A stretch of 64,000 nucleotides of DNA from Xanthomonas sp. DAR 35659 (GCF_041242975.1 NZ_CP162488.1:3276001-3340000), one strand, 5' to 3'. Counted from the first letter of the stretch, positions 10,229-21,961 are shown. Notes: a model not told the origin generated them from the letters alone. Numbers and translations are program-made.

Positions 10229-10720
10229 TTACTTCGCTTCGACGAAGATGTACTCGGCGCCGGTCGGCTGCACCACGGTCTGCACGCGGGCGTTGTCGGC
10301 GGCGGCGCCGATGTAGACCACGCGCACGCCCTTCATCGTGTTCGGCTCCACCTTGGCGAAGGCGGTGGTGATCAGGTCGGCCATCTTGGCCGAGGCCGAG
10401 GACCCGAACGCCAGCATGTTGCCCGGCTGGATGCCGCGGCCGATGGCGGTGGTGGCGCTTTCGACCTGGCGGTCGTACTTGGCCTGGAACTCCGGGTCCG
10501 ATTCCGGCGGCAGGTAGTACAGGAACGGGCTGTTGCTGATGTTGCCCATGTTCTGCAGCGCCACTTCCTGCAGGTACTTCTTCCAGCCGGCATCGTCGTC
10601 CTTGGAGGGCACGGTCAGCGCCGGCTTCGCATCGGCGACCGGCGCGGCCTCTTCCTTCTTGCAGGCGGTGAAGCCCAGGGCCAGCGAGGCGATCAGCAAC
10701 GCGCGTACGGTGTTCTTCAT
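10229..10720 (-). CDS. Conserved-looking lipoprotein of unknown function
   Basis: A 163-aa protein with a clear lipoprotein signal: MKNTVRALLIASLALGFTAC, with lipobox FTAC and the acylated cysteine at residue 20, followed by KKEEAAPVADAK as a flexible linker. The mature domain (about 40-163) has a Trp/Tyr-rich stretch FLYYLPPESDPEFQAKYDRQ and a beta-like C-terminal half ending PTGAEYIFVEAK. No named domain recognised. It is 37 bp downstream of coaD on the same strand, so probably co-transcribed. Envelope location is well supported; the function is not. Confidence 0.78.
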   Translation of the reverse strand: MKNTVRALLIASLALGFTACKKEEAAPVADAKPALTVPSKDDDAGWKKYLQEVALQNMGNISNSPFLYYLPPESDPEFQAKYDRQVESATTAIGRGIQPGNMLAFGSSASAKMADLITTAFAKVEPNTMKGVRVVYIGAAADNARVQTVVQPTGAEYIFVEAK

Positions 10721-10757
10721 GGATGGCTCCCTTGTTGTCTGTGAATGGCGGACGGGC

Positions 10758-12074
<1,317 letters not shown>

Positions 12075-12080
12075 CTACCG

Positions 12081-13985
<1,905 letters not shown>

Positions 13986-14015
13986 GCCGACAACAGGCGA
14001 CTGCGTCGAAGAACG

Positions 14016-14042
14016 AAGCCGGCAACTGCCGGCTTTGTTTTT
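14016..14042 (+). terminator. Rho-independent terminator of htpG
   Basis: An 8-bp stem aagccggc / gccggctt with an aact loop, followed by tgttttt, 30 bp after the htpG stop. Stem, loop and U-run are all clear. Confidence 0.88.
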
Positions 14043-14060
14043 GATTTGAGCGTTCCTACT

Positions 14061-14916
14061 AGGGCGTGTTATGAACTTTAAAATAGAGATGCAGCACTTT
14101 CGAGCATGAGGATGGTGAATACGACGAAATGGAGCCCTGCAAGGTTTCCGGCAGGCATTCGGAGTCACAGACCAGGCATCGGAAGCGATTGACCCAACCG
14201 AAACTGCGCTCCACGCCCCAGCGGCGAGGCAGCAGCACAAAGCCTTCTTGGCCTCCGGCAGCTCTACAACGTGCAGTTCAACGCCTTCCTCCTGCGCGGC
14301 TTCGGCCGGACCTTCGCCCGTGTAGCCTTGATCGACGAAGCCAAGTCTCACCGTCTCGCCCGCGACGTACTGAACTTCCTGCGCCAGTGATCGCACCTGG
14401 GCACGCTCCTGCTCGTTGGCCGGCGTGACCTGCACTGCTAGCAGATAGCCGAGCGTGTTCACCGCCATGTGCACCTTGCTGCCCTTCTTGCGCTTGTAGC
14501 CATCGTAGCCAGCACGTGGTCCGCTTTCGCATTTGGACTGCAGCGTCCGGCCATCCAGGATCACGACGCTGGGCTGCCCTTGCTTGCCTTGCGTCACTCA
14601 CAAGATCGAACGCAAGTCGTTGACTATGGCCTCAAGCAGCCCGCTTGCAGCCACCGCTGGGTTTGCTGGTAGACCGCCTCCCACAGTGGAAACTCATGGG
14701 GAATCAGACGCCAGGGCGCTCCGGCGCGCGCCATCCAGCGAAATGCGTTGAACATCAAGCGCAGGTGATGCTTGCGCTGCCGTGCCTGCGGATCCATCAG
14801 CGTCAAGTAGGGCGCGGCGAACGCCCATTCTTCATCGGATACGTCGGTCGGATATGGGCGTGGTGGCTTCATCCGTTTACGATAGCCGCACGAGCTTCAA
14901 GCTCATAACACGCTCC
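14061..14916 (-). mobile_element. Degenerate IS5-family insertion sequence
   Basis: The ends form an imperfect inverted repeat: agggcgtgttatgaactt at 14061-14078 against the complement of 14899-14916 (ggagcgtgttatgagctt), 15 of 18 matching. The 856-bp unit contains one IS5-type DDE transposase reading leftwards, broken by several frameshifts. No convincing target duplication is visible. It sits between the htpG terminator and the AT-rich toxin region, as a mark of past transposition. Confidence 0.8.
14078..14872 (-). pseudogene. IS5-family transposase, frameshifted
   Basis: The N-terminal part (14872 down to about 14630) reads MKPPRPYPTDVSDEEWAFAA and ends near RWLQAGC. There the frame shifts; the continuation EAIVNDLRSIL is followed by an in-frame TGA. 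The middle part has the catalytic region VILDGRTLQSKCESG, GSKVHMAVNTLG and VDQGYTGE. Near 14247 another shift is needed to restore [20 protein letters not shown] with the last catalytic Glu, and near 14130 a further one restores [17 protein letters not shown]5 elements can use one programmed frameshift, but three shifts plus a nonsense codon mean this copy is dead. Confidence 0.82.
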
Positions 14917-15331
14917 AACCTCACCTTTAGATTTGGCACGATATTTACTTAAATTTAGGCCAGAAAAATACTAAGAAATCTATATTCTTAAAAAAAGATA
15001 GCCAATGGTGTTATTGACCTATGACCTACCCTCCAAAAAGCTCAAAGCCATGGAAGGCAGATTGCGTCTTCCGCAATATTTAATGTCACTGACCGGATCC
15101 GAACTGCAGCGAACTAAGGCACCTTCAATCAATCTGAAATTTGCCAACTCGATCACAGCAAATTTCGCATCTCCCTGATTACTTTAACAGCCAGTACGTG
15201 TAAAGTTAATTTAAATTTTCCAGTTTGCATGTGAATTTGCGCTTCACACCCGCCCGACTACACCGCTGCTTTACTCGCGCAAAATGATCCACGCTCACAC
15301 CGCAGCGGAAAATTTAAAATTTGAAAAATTT
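14917..15331. other. AT-rich spacer of foreign composition
   Basis: A 415-bp stretch visibly richer in A/T than its surroundings, between the IS remnant and the candidate immunity gene. Apart from a short open frame at 15019-15183 (listed separately), it holds no ORF with a start and ribosome site and no clear terminator. Its composition matches the toxin tip and immunity gene, so it probably arrived with them. Confidence 0.55.
15019..15183 (-). pseudogene. Possible gene remnant downstream of the immunity candidate
   Basis: An open frame of about 54 codons with no ATG, reading FAVIELANFRLIEGALVRCS in its middle and ending FLEGRS before a TAG. The residue mix looks protein-like rather than random, and a neighbouring frame upstream (starting MQTGKFKLTLHVLAVK at about 15230) could be its other half after a frameshift. 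This is the position where displaced toxin tips or spare immunity genes of RHS loci often lie. Weak evidence; it may be chance. Confidence 0.25.
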
Positions 15332-15766
15332 TTAATCAACACGCCCACCCCGACAGGAGTCAGCGCTAATACTTGCTTTATAATTACCATTATTAACATA
15401 TCTTCTGCTAATAGACGAGGAATTATCGAACTCCGTTTCAAGGTTATCAGATACGTACACTGTAAAAACTCCCGGCTCGGCAAAGGTAGCAGTCAAATTC
15501 TGCGCACCCTCTGAATCCCAATATATTCCAACCGATTTTGAAGGCACAATTAAAACCTTACCGTCCAAAACCGACACACCTTGACAATTAACCCCATCAT
15601 TCCGCAAAAAAATAAATCTCCCGCCCGGCGTCATTACCCCCACCTCAACCGGACTTAATTTTCCAATTTCAATGGAAATTACTTCTTTTTTCTTATTTTC
15701 AGCGGCACCACATGAAGGTAGCAAAAAAAATAACGCAATCGCCAATATAAGCACCTTGCAATGCAT
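15332..15766 (-). CDS. Small lipoprotein, candidate immunity protein for the RHS toxin
   Basis: A 144-aa protein with a lipoprotein signal (MHCKVLILAIALFFLLPSC, lipobox LPSC, Cys19). The mature part is mostly polar with beta-strand character (GGRFIFLRNDGVNC, GVFTVYVSDNLETEF) and three further cysteines. No family recognised. The ATG at 15766 follows the RHS-tip stop codon by one nucleotide, so the two are surely co-translated. Codon use is AT-rich like the toxin tip and unlike the rest of the window. Position directly after a polymorphic toxin, together with envelope targeting, makes an immunity role likely: it would guard the periplasm, where a peptidoglycan peptidase would act. That role is inferred. 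Confidence 0.75.
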   Translation of the reverse strand: MHCKVLILAIALFFLLPSCGAAENKKKEVISIEIGKLSPVEVGVMTPGGRFIFLRNDGVNCQGVSVLDGKVLIVPSKSVGIYWDSEGAQNLTATFAEPGVFTVYVSDNLETEFDNSSSISRRYVNNGNYKASISADSCRGGRVD

Positions 15767-15767
15767 G

Positions 15768-16733
15768 TTAGTACTCCACGTGAGTATGGGGAGGAATACC
15801 TTCTCTCAAGACATTTTTAGCGCCAGCTTCAACTGCAGATTCTCGCAAATTCGATTTATCTTTTTGACTCAAATCTCTATCGCGAAAGTCTGCGCCGGCA
15901 CCGCTTAAATGCCTTGAAATATAGACTCCCTCACTTACCTGCTCTTGAATTTTCTCTGCCATCGCTGCAACTGGATCAGCCCCATTAGCTACAGCATTGG
16001 TATATGCAGCAAGAATGGCATTTGCTGCGTTCTTATTCCCATACTCCTTAACCCCAGCACCATTAGCGATCTTATAAGCCATACGTTTCGCCTGGTCTTT
16101 TGGCGTGCGCTCCCCATCTGTAACGACAAGCTTCTTGCCGGTTTTCTCGTTAAAGTTGTCCGCGGTATCAGAGACTTTTGAATAAGTTTCAGTACTCAAT
16201 GAAACCTCAGGCTTTTTTGTGAAATTCACCGGCCTATGTGAACCCACTGCCCCGTCAGCAGGCCCCGCTGACCAAGCAAGTCCGCGACCACAAATGTTTG
16301 ATCCCGTCGGCTTTTCGCACCTGCCATCTGGATCCTTAAATCTATAAGGATTGTTCGCAGTATAGGCATATCTATTAAATCCCTCGCCGTTACCTGGATT
16401 AACATTAATCGGATCGGTACTGAGCATTCTCCCAATCACCGGATCATAGTACCGCTGCTGCATGTACGTCAGCCCGGTGGCCGCATCCTGCACATGTCCC
16501 GTGAACCCAGGCCCGTCGGTCAGCGGGCGATTGAGCAGCTTGCCGTACGGTTCGTACTCGCTGGTCTCGATCAGATTGCCGCTGGCATCTGTGACGGCGA
16601 TCGGGGTGCCGAGAGCGTCGGTGTGGAAATACTCCACCGTTTCGGCCGCCGCATGCAGCGGCAACGCCACAGGCAGCAGCCACAGCAGCTTAGCCAAGCG
16701 CTTTGCGATTCCCTTCATCATAGGTCCGTTCAT
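15768..16733 (-). CDS. Secreted RHS core protein with M15-peptidase-like C-terminal toxin domain
   Basis: A 321-aa protein with its own signal peptide (MMKGIAKRLAKLLWLLPVAL..., cleaved near AAA, residue ~30). Residues about 32-125 are the last RHS repeat and hyperconserved core: YFHTDALGTPIAVTD, QRYYDPVIGRMLSTDP and NRYAYTANNPYRFKDPDGR. After DPDGR the sequence switches to a variable tip with lower GC. The tip (about 190-321) carries TDGERTPKDQAK, SRHLSGAGADFR (His-x6-Asp) and the terminal PHTHVEY, the layout of zinc ligands in M15/DD-peptidase-fold enzymes. This predicts a peptidoglycan peptidase toxin. The glutamate usually three residues before the last His motif is not at its normal place, so activity is uncertain. 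The start overlaps the upstream RHS stop (ATGA) and has its own agggaaggg ribosome site. Confidence 0.82.
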   Translation of the reverse strand: MNGPMMKGIAKRLAKLLWLLPVALPLHAAAETVEYFHTDALGTPIAVTDASGNLIETSEYEPYGKLLNRPLTDGPGFTGHVQDAATGLTYMQQRYYDPVIGRMLSTDPINVNPGNGEGFNRYAYTANNPYRFKDPDGRCEKPTGSNICGRGLAWSAGPADGAVGSHRPVNFTKKPEVSLSTETYSKVSDTADNFNEKTGKKLVVTDGERTPKDQAKRMAYKIANGAGVKEYGNKNAANAILAAYTNAVANGADPVAAMAEKIQEQVSEGVYISRHLSGAGADFRDRDLSQKDKSNLRESAVEAGAKNVLREGIPPHTHVEY

Positions 16734-19700
16734 TTGCCCTTCCCTCCCTCAAGCGACGGAGTGAAGACGGGGGACCAGGCCGAACATCCGTTCTCGTTGC
16801 AGGCACGGACCTGTACGGTGTTGACGCTGCCGGACTTGCTCAAGGTGACGAAGGTCTTGGGTCCGGAATAGCTGACCGCGCCGCTTATCTCGTAGCGCGT
16901 GGCTCGCGCACTGGCGTTCCAACCTAGTTCGAACGTGGCGGGCGACGTGTTGATGTAGCGGTAGCCATAACTGAACGATGGCGTAGCCGGCGGCGACGTA
17001 TCTACCACGGTGGTTTGCGCATTGGAATACGGCCCGCAGCCAGCCAAGTTGCAGCCCTTGCTGCGGTAGGCATAGCTGCCATTGCCCTTGCCGGAGAACG
17101 CCTGGCTGGTGGCATTGGCATTCTGGGTGGCCGTCCAGCCACCGCCGTTGGCGCTTTCTTCCAGGATGTAGCTGCTGGCCGCCGCCACACCGCTCCAGCT
17201 CACCGTGTAACCGTTGACGCCGGCGCTGGCCGGGGCACTCAGGCTGGGCGCGCCGGTGGGGGCGAAGATCACCTGGGTGGAGGCATTACCGGAGTAGCTA
17301 CCGCAACCGGCCGCGTTGCACGCCTTGACCCGATAGAGGTAGGTGCCGGCGCCGCGGCCGCTGACGCCTGCGCTGGTTCCGCTCACCGATGCGATTCCGC
17401 TCCAACCGCTGCCGCCGTTGCTGCTTTCTTCCAGGTTGTAGCTGACCGCAGTAGCGACCGTGCTCCAACTGAGCGTGTAGCTGCCGCTGGTATTGGTCGC
17501 CGGAGCGCTGAGCGACGGTGCCGAACCCGGTGCGTACACCGCCTGCACCGTGCCGGTGCCCGAGTACGGTCCGCAGCCGGCCGGATTGCAACCGCGCACG
17601 CGGTAGGCATAGCTGCCGGCGCCCTTGCCGCTGTAGGCATTGCTTTGCGCACTGCCACTGTAGGACACAACCCAATTGCCGCCGTTGGCGCTCTCTTCCA
17701 GCGAGTAGCTGGACGCGCCCGTGACCGTGCCCCAGCTGATGATGTAGTTGCCGACCACCCCGGTCCCCGGCACGCTGATGCTCGGCGCATCGCCGGGCGC
17801 AAACTGCACGACTGCCGTTGCAGTGGCGCTCCACGCACCACAGTAGCCCCCCACGCAGGCGCGGGCGCGGTAGCCATAGGTGCCGGCCGCCTTGCCGCTG
17901 ATGGCCTGGCTGGTCCCAGTGCCGGAGTACAGGGCAGACCAACTGCCGCTGCCGGCTTGCTCCTGCAGTTCGTAGCGCGTGGCAGATGCCACCGCCGACC
18001 ATTGCACGCTGTAGCTGCCGGAGCTGCTGTAGCCGGGCACCGTCACACTGGGCGAGGCCAGCGTCGGCTGGTTGCTGACCTTGGCCAGCAGGCTGCCGCC
18101 CAGGTACACATACTCGGAGATCTTGCCGACGCGCTCGTCGCGCTGGTAGCGCAGCACGCCGTCCTGCCCATAAAGCGAGACGATATTGCCCTGGCTCGGA
18201 CTGCTGGCCAGCACGCGACGGCCCTGCGCGTCGTAGCGGTAGGTCTCCAGACCGGTGACCTCGCGCAGGCGGTTGCCCTTGTCGAACAGGTAACGGACGC
18301 CGTTCTTGTTGGCCAGGTTGCCCTGCGCGTCGTAGCTCAACCCGATCACCGCCGCGTTGTCCGAGCTGTTGTTCACGCTCAGCAACTGCCGGTTGGCGTT
18401 GTAGAAGTAGTTGTAGTCGCGGCTGCCGCCGACCTTCACCGCGGTCAGGTCGTCGAGCACGTTGTAGCTGTAGCGCGCCAGGTTGTCGCCACCGAACATC
18501 GCCGACTGCGTGGTGATCAAGCGGTCCAGCCCGTCATAGCTCATGCTGCGCGTTTGCCTGCCGCGCGCGTAGTCGGTGATCGCACCGACGTTGCCGTTGG
18601 CATCGTAGGTGTAGCCCAGGTCCAGGGGGTTGCTGGCGCCACTGTCGCTGCTGCGCGCCGGCAGCTGGCGCGCGTTCTGCGCCATCGTGTGCACGATCCC
18701 GTTGCCGTAGGTGAACTGCTTGATCGCGCCGTTCGGGTAGTAGCTCACGCCCAGCGCATAGCCGTTGGCCTGGGTCGCCTGCCCAAGCGCATTGGGAGCG
18801 TAGTTCAGGGACATTCCCGAGGGATAGGTGACACCGGCCGGATGCCCATTGGCGGTATAGGCATAGCTCAGGCCTAGCGCGCCCGACCCGGGCTGGGTCA
18901 TGCTCTCGCTCAACGGCAGGCGACGCTTGTTGTAGGTGTACGCGTTGACGACCGGATCGCCGACATTGCTGTTGTTGGTGGTGACCTGCGCCGGCAATCC
19001 ATCGGCGGTGTAGACGAAGGACTGGTTGCCGACGCCATCCGGGAACAGCAGCGTGGCCAGACGGTTGCGCGCGTCGTAGCCGCGGCTGACCTTGGCGTTT
19101 GCGGCAACGTCGGCACCGTTGCACGACGCGCTCGAGGTGTAGCTCTGCCCGCTCGCCGACCAGACCAGGTTGCCGGCGGCGTCGTAGTCCATCACCGTGG
19201 CGCCGGTTTCCGGCTCGATGGTCTTGCACAGTTGCTGGTAGCTGTCGTACACGTAGCTGCGGGTGACCGACAGCGAGCCATCCGCGTTGCGGCGGCGGAT
19301 CGAGGTCGGCTTGCCGAACACGTCCAGCGAGATGTCTGTGTTGGCGCCCTCCGGATGCTGGATCCACACCGGCTTGGCGTAGTCGGGTCGATCGAACACC
19401 TGGAAGCCGCTCACGGTCTGCTGGCCGCGCGGGTTGGTCACCCGCGTCTGGTTGCCGGCGAGATATTCGGTGCGCGTGGTCAGCAGGCCTAGCTCGCTGT
19501 CCTGCGACACCGAGGTCGCGCGGCCCAGTGCGTCGTATTCGTTCCAGGTGCCGGTGCTGAGCGTATCGCTCGCCCCCGGATAGGAGCTGAACGTCGTGCG
19601 GCCATCGTAGTCGTAGGCCAGCTTCTGGAAGCGCTGGGTGCCGGCTTCGTTGCCGGCATCGAATTCGCGCGTGAGGACTGGGCGCCACAGCGCGTCGAAG

Positions 19701-21961
19701 TAGGTCAGCTTGCGACCGTTGCCGGTGGCCACAGTCTGCCGCCAATGGCCGGCACCCAGGCCGTACTCGCTGCCGTTGACCTGTTCGAACGCCTGCGTGG
19801 TGGTGTTCCAGGCCACGTTGTCGTTCGCCGGATAGGCGATGCTCGCCAGCCGACCCATCGCGTCGTAGCCGTAGGTGGTGGTGAAGCCGTTCTCGTCGGT
19901 GGTAGAGGTGATCCAGCCGCTGTCGTTGACCGTGGCCGATTCGGTGGCGCCATCGGCATAGCGGATCGACTGCGGCACGCCGCGCTTCCAGTTGGAGACG
20001 GTGGTCGTGTTGTTGTTGCCGTCCTTCACCGTGGCCAGCGTACCGTCGCCGTTGTAGCCCAAGGTCAGGCGCAGCTTGCCGAAGGACCAGCGCTGCGACG
20101 GTAGCGCATTGGCGTCGTAGCTCGTCTGCGACTCCACCAGCCCGGTATTGGCATTGGTGCTCTTGGCGGTCTGCCCGATGATCCACTTGCCGAGGTCGTC
20201 GTAGTACTCGGTGGCATCGGTGCGCGAGTGCCAGGGGCTGGCGCGGGTAACGCTGAGCACGCGTGCGAAGGCGTCGAAGCCGTTGGCGGTCCAGGTGTAG
20301 GTCGTGCTGTCCTGCTGCACGGTCTTGCTGCGCAGCGGACGCAGCACGTTGGTCAGCGGGTTGGGAATGCCAAGCAAGGACTGGCCCATCTCCGCCGGGA
20401 AGGGTTGCGCGTCCACATCGCCATCGGCGAAGTAGGTGTTGCTGGTCTTGGACACCACATTGCCATTAACGTCCAGCACCGAGGTGCTGAGCAGACGGCC
20501 ATCATTGAGGCCGTACATGAAGCCGAATTCGTAGGCAGACGCGGTACCATCCGGGTTGATGACCTTCACGATCTTGCTCGGGATGCAAGTCGGGCATGGA
20601 TCTGTCGCTTGGCCAGAGAGATAGAACTTCCTGTAGGGTGCATCACTGGAGTAACGCCAAACACTTTCCGCAAGGCCAGGACCACTGATTTTCTTCGACG
20701 ACAACGCGTAACTATCAAGATAGCCAGGAACATAGGGGACGGGCACCTGCTGACCCGGAAGGTCGCATCGATGGATAGGCGTATGATTGCGATACTGACG
20801 CTCGTAGCCGAACTCGAATAACCCAATCGAGCCTGCAGGATGAGTAACCTGAAGAGTGAAATCGCCGACAAAAGGGTCCGGCTCGGAGATGCAGCTGGTC
20901 GTGTGGTCGTTGCCACTAAACTGCCGTTTTGGCATCAAATTGCCACTGACAACGGTGTAGATCCATTGCGATCCATCGGGCTGCGTGACGCTCTTTAAGC
21001 GGTAGGCGCCCGATGATGTTGGGTAGGCAGTACTGAATTCGTAACCATAGCTCCAGGTTTGGCCATTGGCCTGGACGCTACTGATCAGATCGCCATTGTA
21101 GGCCAGCGTAATGGATCGACCATCGCTTGATTGAATAGAGGCTAGCTTGCCATCCGTGTAGCTATAGACCACCCAATTACCAAATCTATCCTCCACCCGG
21201 CTAGCCATTAATGAAACGCGAGCTCGAGGAAACACTACCGATTGGGAGCCACTTCTTGGCAGAGCATAAGGCTTGATTGTGAACGAGGTTGCATAGTCGA
21301 AGTAATACTTCACCCCAGCCGGAGAAATAGCGAGAAATCCCTCGCCTACATAATTCGTGGTGCTTGCTAGGCAACCCAGCCGCCAGCCACCCTTTGTGAT
21401 CCATGGCCGAGCAACACTATCCGTTGGACGCGGGGTCTTGGACTGGTTGTCTACCAACAGCTCCTGGTCTCCCTCGCCAGGAACATGCAAGTAGTAGCCA
21501 TTCCATACTTCGTCGGCTGTACCTGGGTAGGTGATCCCGCCTACCGTAGCTGCTGCATCAGGCCGACCTGGCAATGAACAACGCGCTGTTGGTGAACTGC
21601 TTGTGGTAATCCACCCCTTGTCCGCCAAGAAATCTCCATACACGTGCGGCGTGTCAATTGCCCAATCCGCGAATCCCTTGGCGACATACTCGGATCGACG
21701 ATTTGTGACCTTGAACTCACGACCGACCGCCACTGATAGCGCATTGTTACCTGGCAAGTCGACATCCGTGGCGCGGAAGCTAACACTACGATCGTACAAG
21801 CTGATGTTTTCACCGAAGATGTCGCCACTCAGCGGCCCGACGACCTGCGCCGCCTTGATCTTCTTTTCGTAGTCCTCGTAGGGCGAAATCTCGTCCCCCG
21901 CATGCGCGCGCGCGCCTAGGCACAGCAGCACCATGCCGATCACCAGCCTCGCCTTGAACAT
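16730..21961 (-). CDS. Large secreted YD/RHS-repeat protein with C-terminal FnIII-like array
   Basis: A 1743-aa protein. The signal peptide is MFKARLVIGMVLLCLGARAHA; the ATG at 21961 is preferred to a TTG at 21997 because it begins the signal and has aaggg upstream. An N-terminal domain (about 25-240) precedes YD/RHS repeats (about 260-1290; e.g. YGYDAMGRLASI, RGYDARNRLATL, YRYDAQGRRVLA), which should build a beta-strand cocoon. The RHS part stops at EYVYLGGSLLAKV, exactly before the expected HTDHLG-type core. It is followed by four close and one divergent Ig/FnIII-like repeats (1300-1743), ending SLEGGKGK. The missing RHS core is in the next gene, which overlaps by 4 nt. No PAAR, VgrG or T6SS genes are nearby, so Sec export is expected, with an unknown outer-membrane step. 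Core-gene GC apart from the N-terminal third, which is milder. Confidence 0.9.
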   Translation of the reverse strand: MFKARLVIGMVLLCLGARAHAGDEISPYEDYEKKIKAAQVVGPLSGDIFGENISLYDRSVSFRATDVDLPGNNALSVAVGREFKVTNRRSEYVAKGFADWAIDTPHVYGDFLADKGWITTSSSPTARCSLPGRPDAAATVGGITYPGTADEVWNGYYLHVPGEGDQELLVDNQSKTPRPTDSVARPWITKGGWRLGCLASTTNYVGEGFLAISPAGVKYYFDYATSFTIKPYALPRSGSQSVVFPRARVSLMASRVEDRFGNWVVYSYTDGKLASIQSSDGRSITLAYNGDLISSVQANGQTWSYGYEFSTAYPTSSGAYRLKSVTQPDGSQWIYTVVSGNLMPKRQFSGNDHTTSCISEPDPFVGDFTLQVTHPAGSIGLFEFGYERQYRNHTPIHRCDLPGQQVPVPYVPGYLDSYALSSKKISGPGLAESVWRYSSDAPYRKFYLSGQATDPCPTCIPSKIVKVINPDGTASAYEFGFMYGLNDGRLLSTSVLDVNGNVVSKTSNTYFADGDVDAQPFPAEMGQSLLGIPNPLTNVLRPLRSKTVQQDSTTYTWTANGFDAFARVLSVTRASPWHSRTDATEYYDDLGKWIIGQTAKSTNANTGLVESQTSYDANALPSQRWSFGKLRLTLGYNGDGTLATVKDGNNNTTTVSNWKRGVPQSIRYADGATESATVNDSGWITSTTDENGFTTTYGYDAMGRLASIAYPANDNVAWNTTTQAFEQVNGSEYGLGAGHWRQTVATGNGRKLTYFDALWRPVLTREFDAGNEAGTQRFQKLAYDYDGRTTFSSYPGASDTLSTGTWNEYDALGRATSVSQDSELGLLTTRTEYLAGNQTRVTNPRGQQTVSGFQVFDRPDYAKPVWIQHPEGANTDISLDVFGKPTSIRRRNADGSLSVTRSYVYDSYQQLCKTIEPETGATVMDYDAAGNLVWSASGQSYTSSASCNGADVAANAKVSRGYDARNRLATLLFPDGVGNQSFVYTADGLPAQVTTNNSNVGDPVVNAYTYNKRRLPLSESMTQPGSGALGLSYAYTANGHPAGVTYPSGMSLNYAPNALGQATQANGYALGVSYYPNGAIKQFTYGNGIVHTMAQNARQLPARSSDSGASNPLDLGYTYDANGNVGAITDYARGRQTRSMSYDGLDRLITTQSAMFGGDNLARYSYNVLDDLTAVKVGGSRDYNYFYNANRQLLSVNNSSDNAAVIGLSYDAQGNLANKNGVRYLFDKGNRLREVTGLETYRYDAQGRRVLASSPSQGNIVSLYGQDGVLRYQRDERVGKISEYVYLGGSLLAKVSNQPTLASPSVTVPGYSSSGSYSVQWSAVASATRYELQEQAGSGSWSALYSGTGTSQAISGKAAGTYGYRARACVGGYCGAWSATATAVVQFAPGDAPSISVPGTGVVGNYIISWGTVTGASSYSLEESANGGNWVVSYSGSAQSNAYSGKGAGSYAYRVRGCNPAGCGPYSGTGTVQAVYAPGSAPSLSAPATNTSGSYTLSWSTVATAVSYNLEESSNGGSGWSGIASVSGTSAGVSGRGAGTYLYRVKACNAAGCGSYSGNASTQVIFAPTGAPSLSAPASAGVNGYTVSWSGVAAASSYILEESANGGGWTATQNANATSQAFSGKGNGSYAYRSKGCNLAGCGPYSNAQTTVVDTSPPATPSFSYGYRYINTSPATFELGWNASARATRYEISGAVSYSGPKTFVTLSKSGSVNTVQVRACNENGCSAWSPVFTPSLEGGKGK
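16734..18060 (-). repeat. Array of five Ig/FnIII-like protein repeats
   Basis: Within the large RHS gene, about 88-90 residue units recur. Each has a start like APSLSAP, a SWS.V..A.SY.LEES core and an end like YAYRVRGCNPAGCGPYSG. Units 1-4 are close (shared AGTY/GSYAYR and C-x3-CG patterns with two cysteines each); unit 5 is divergent (VRACNENGCSAWSP). The repeats are also visible at DNA level and could recombine. Confidence 0.85.

Noticed and set aside
15284..15514. 76-codon + strand ORF in the AT-rich region
   Set aside because: It is antisense to the lipoprotein gene and has no ribosome site; AT-rich DNA gives it a chance frame.
16730..21961. Type VI secretion-linked RHS effector
   Set aside because: Both RHS proteins carry Sec signal peptides and no PAAR, VgrG, Hcp or adaptor gene is adjacent.
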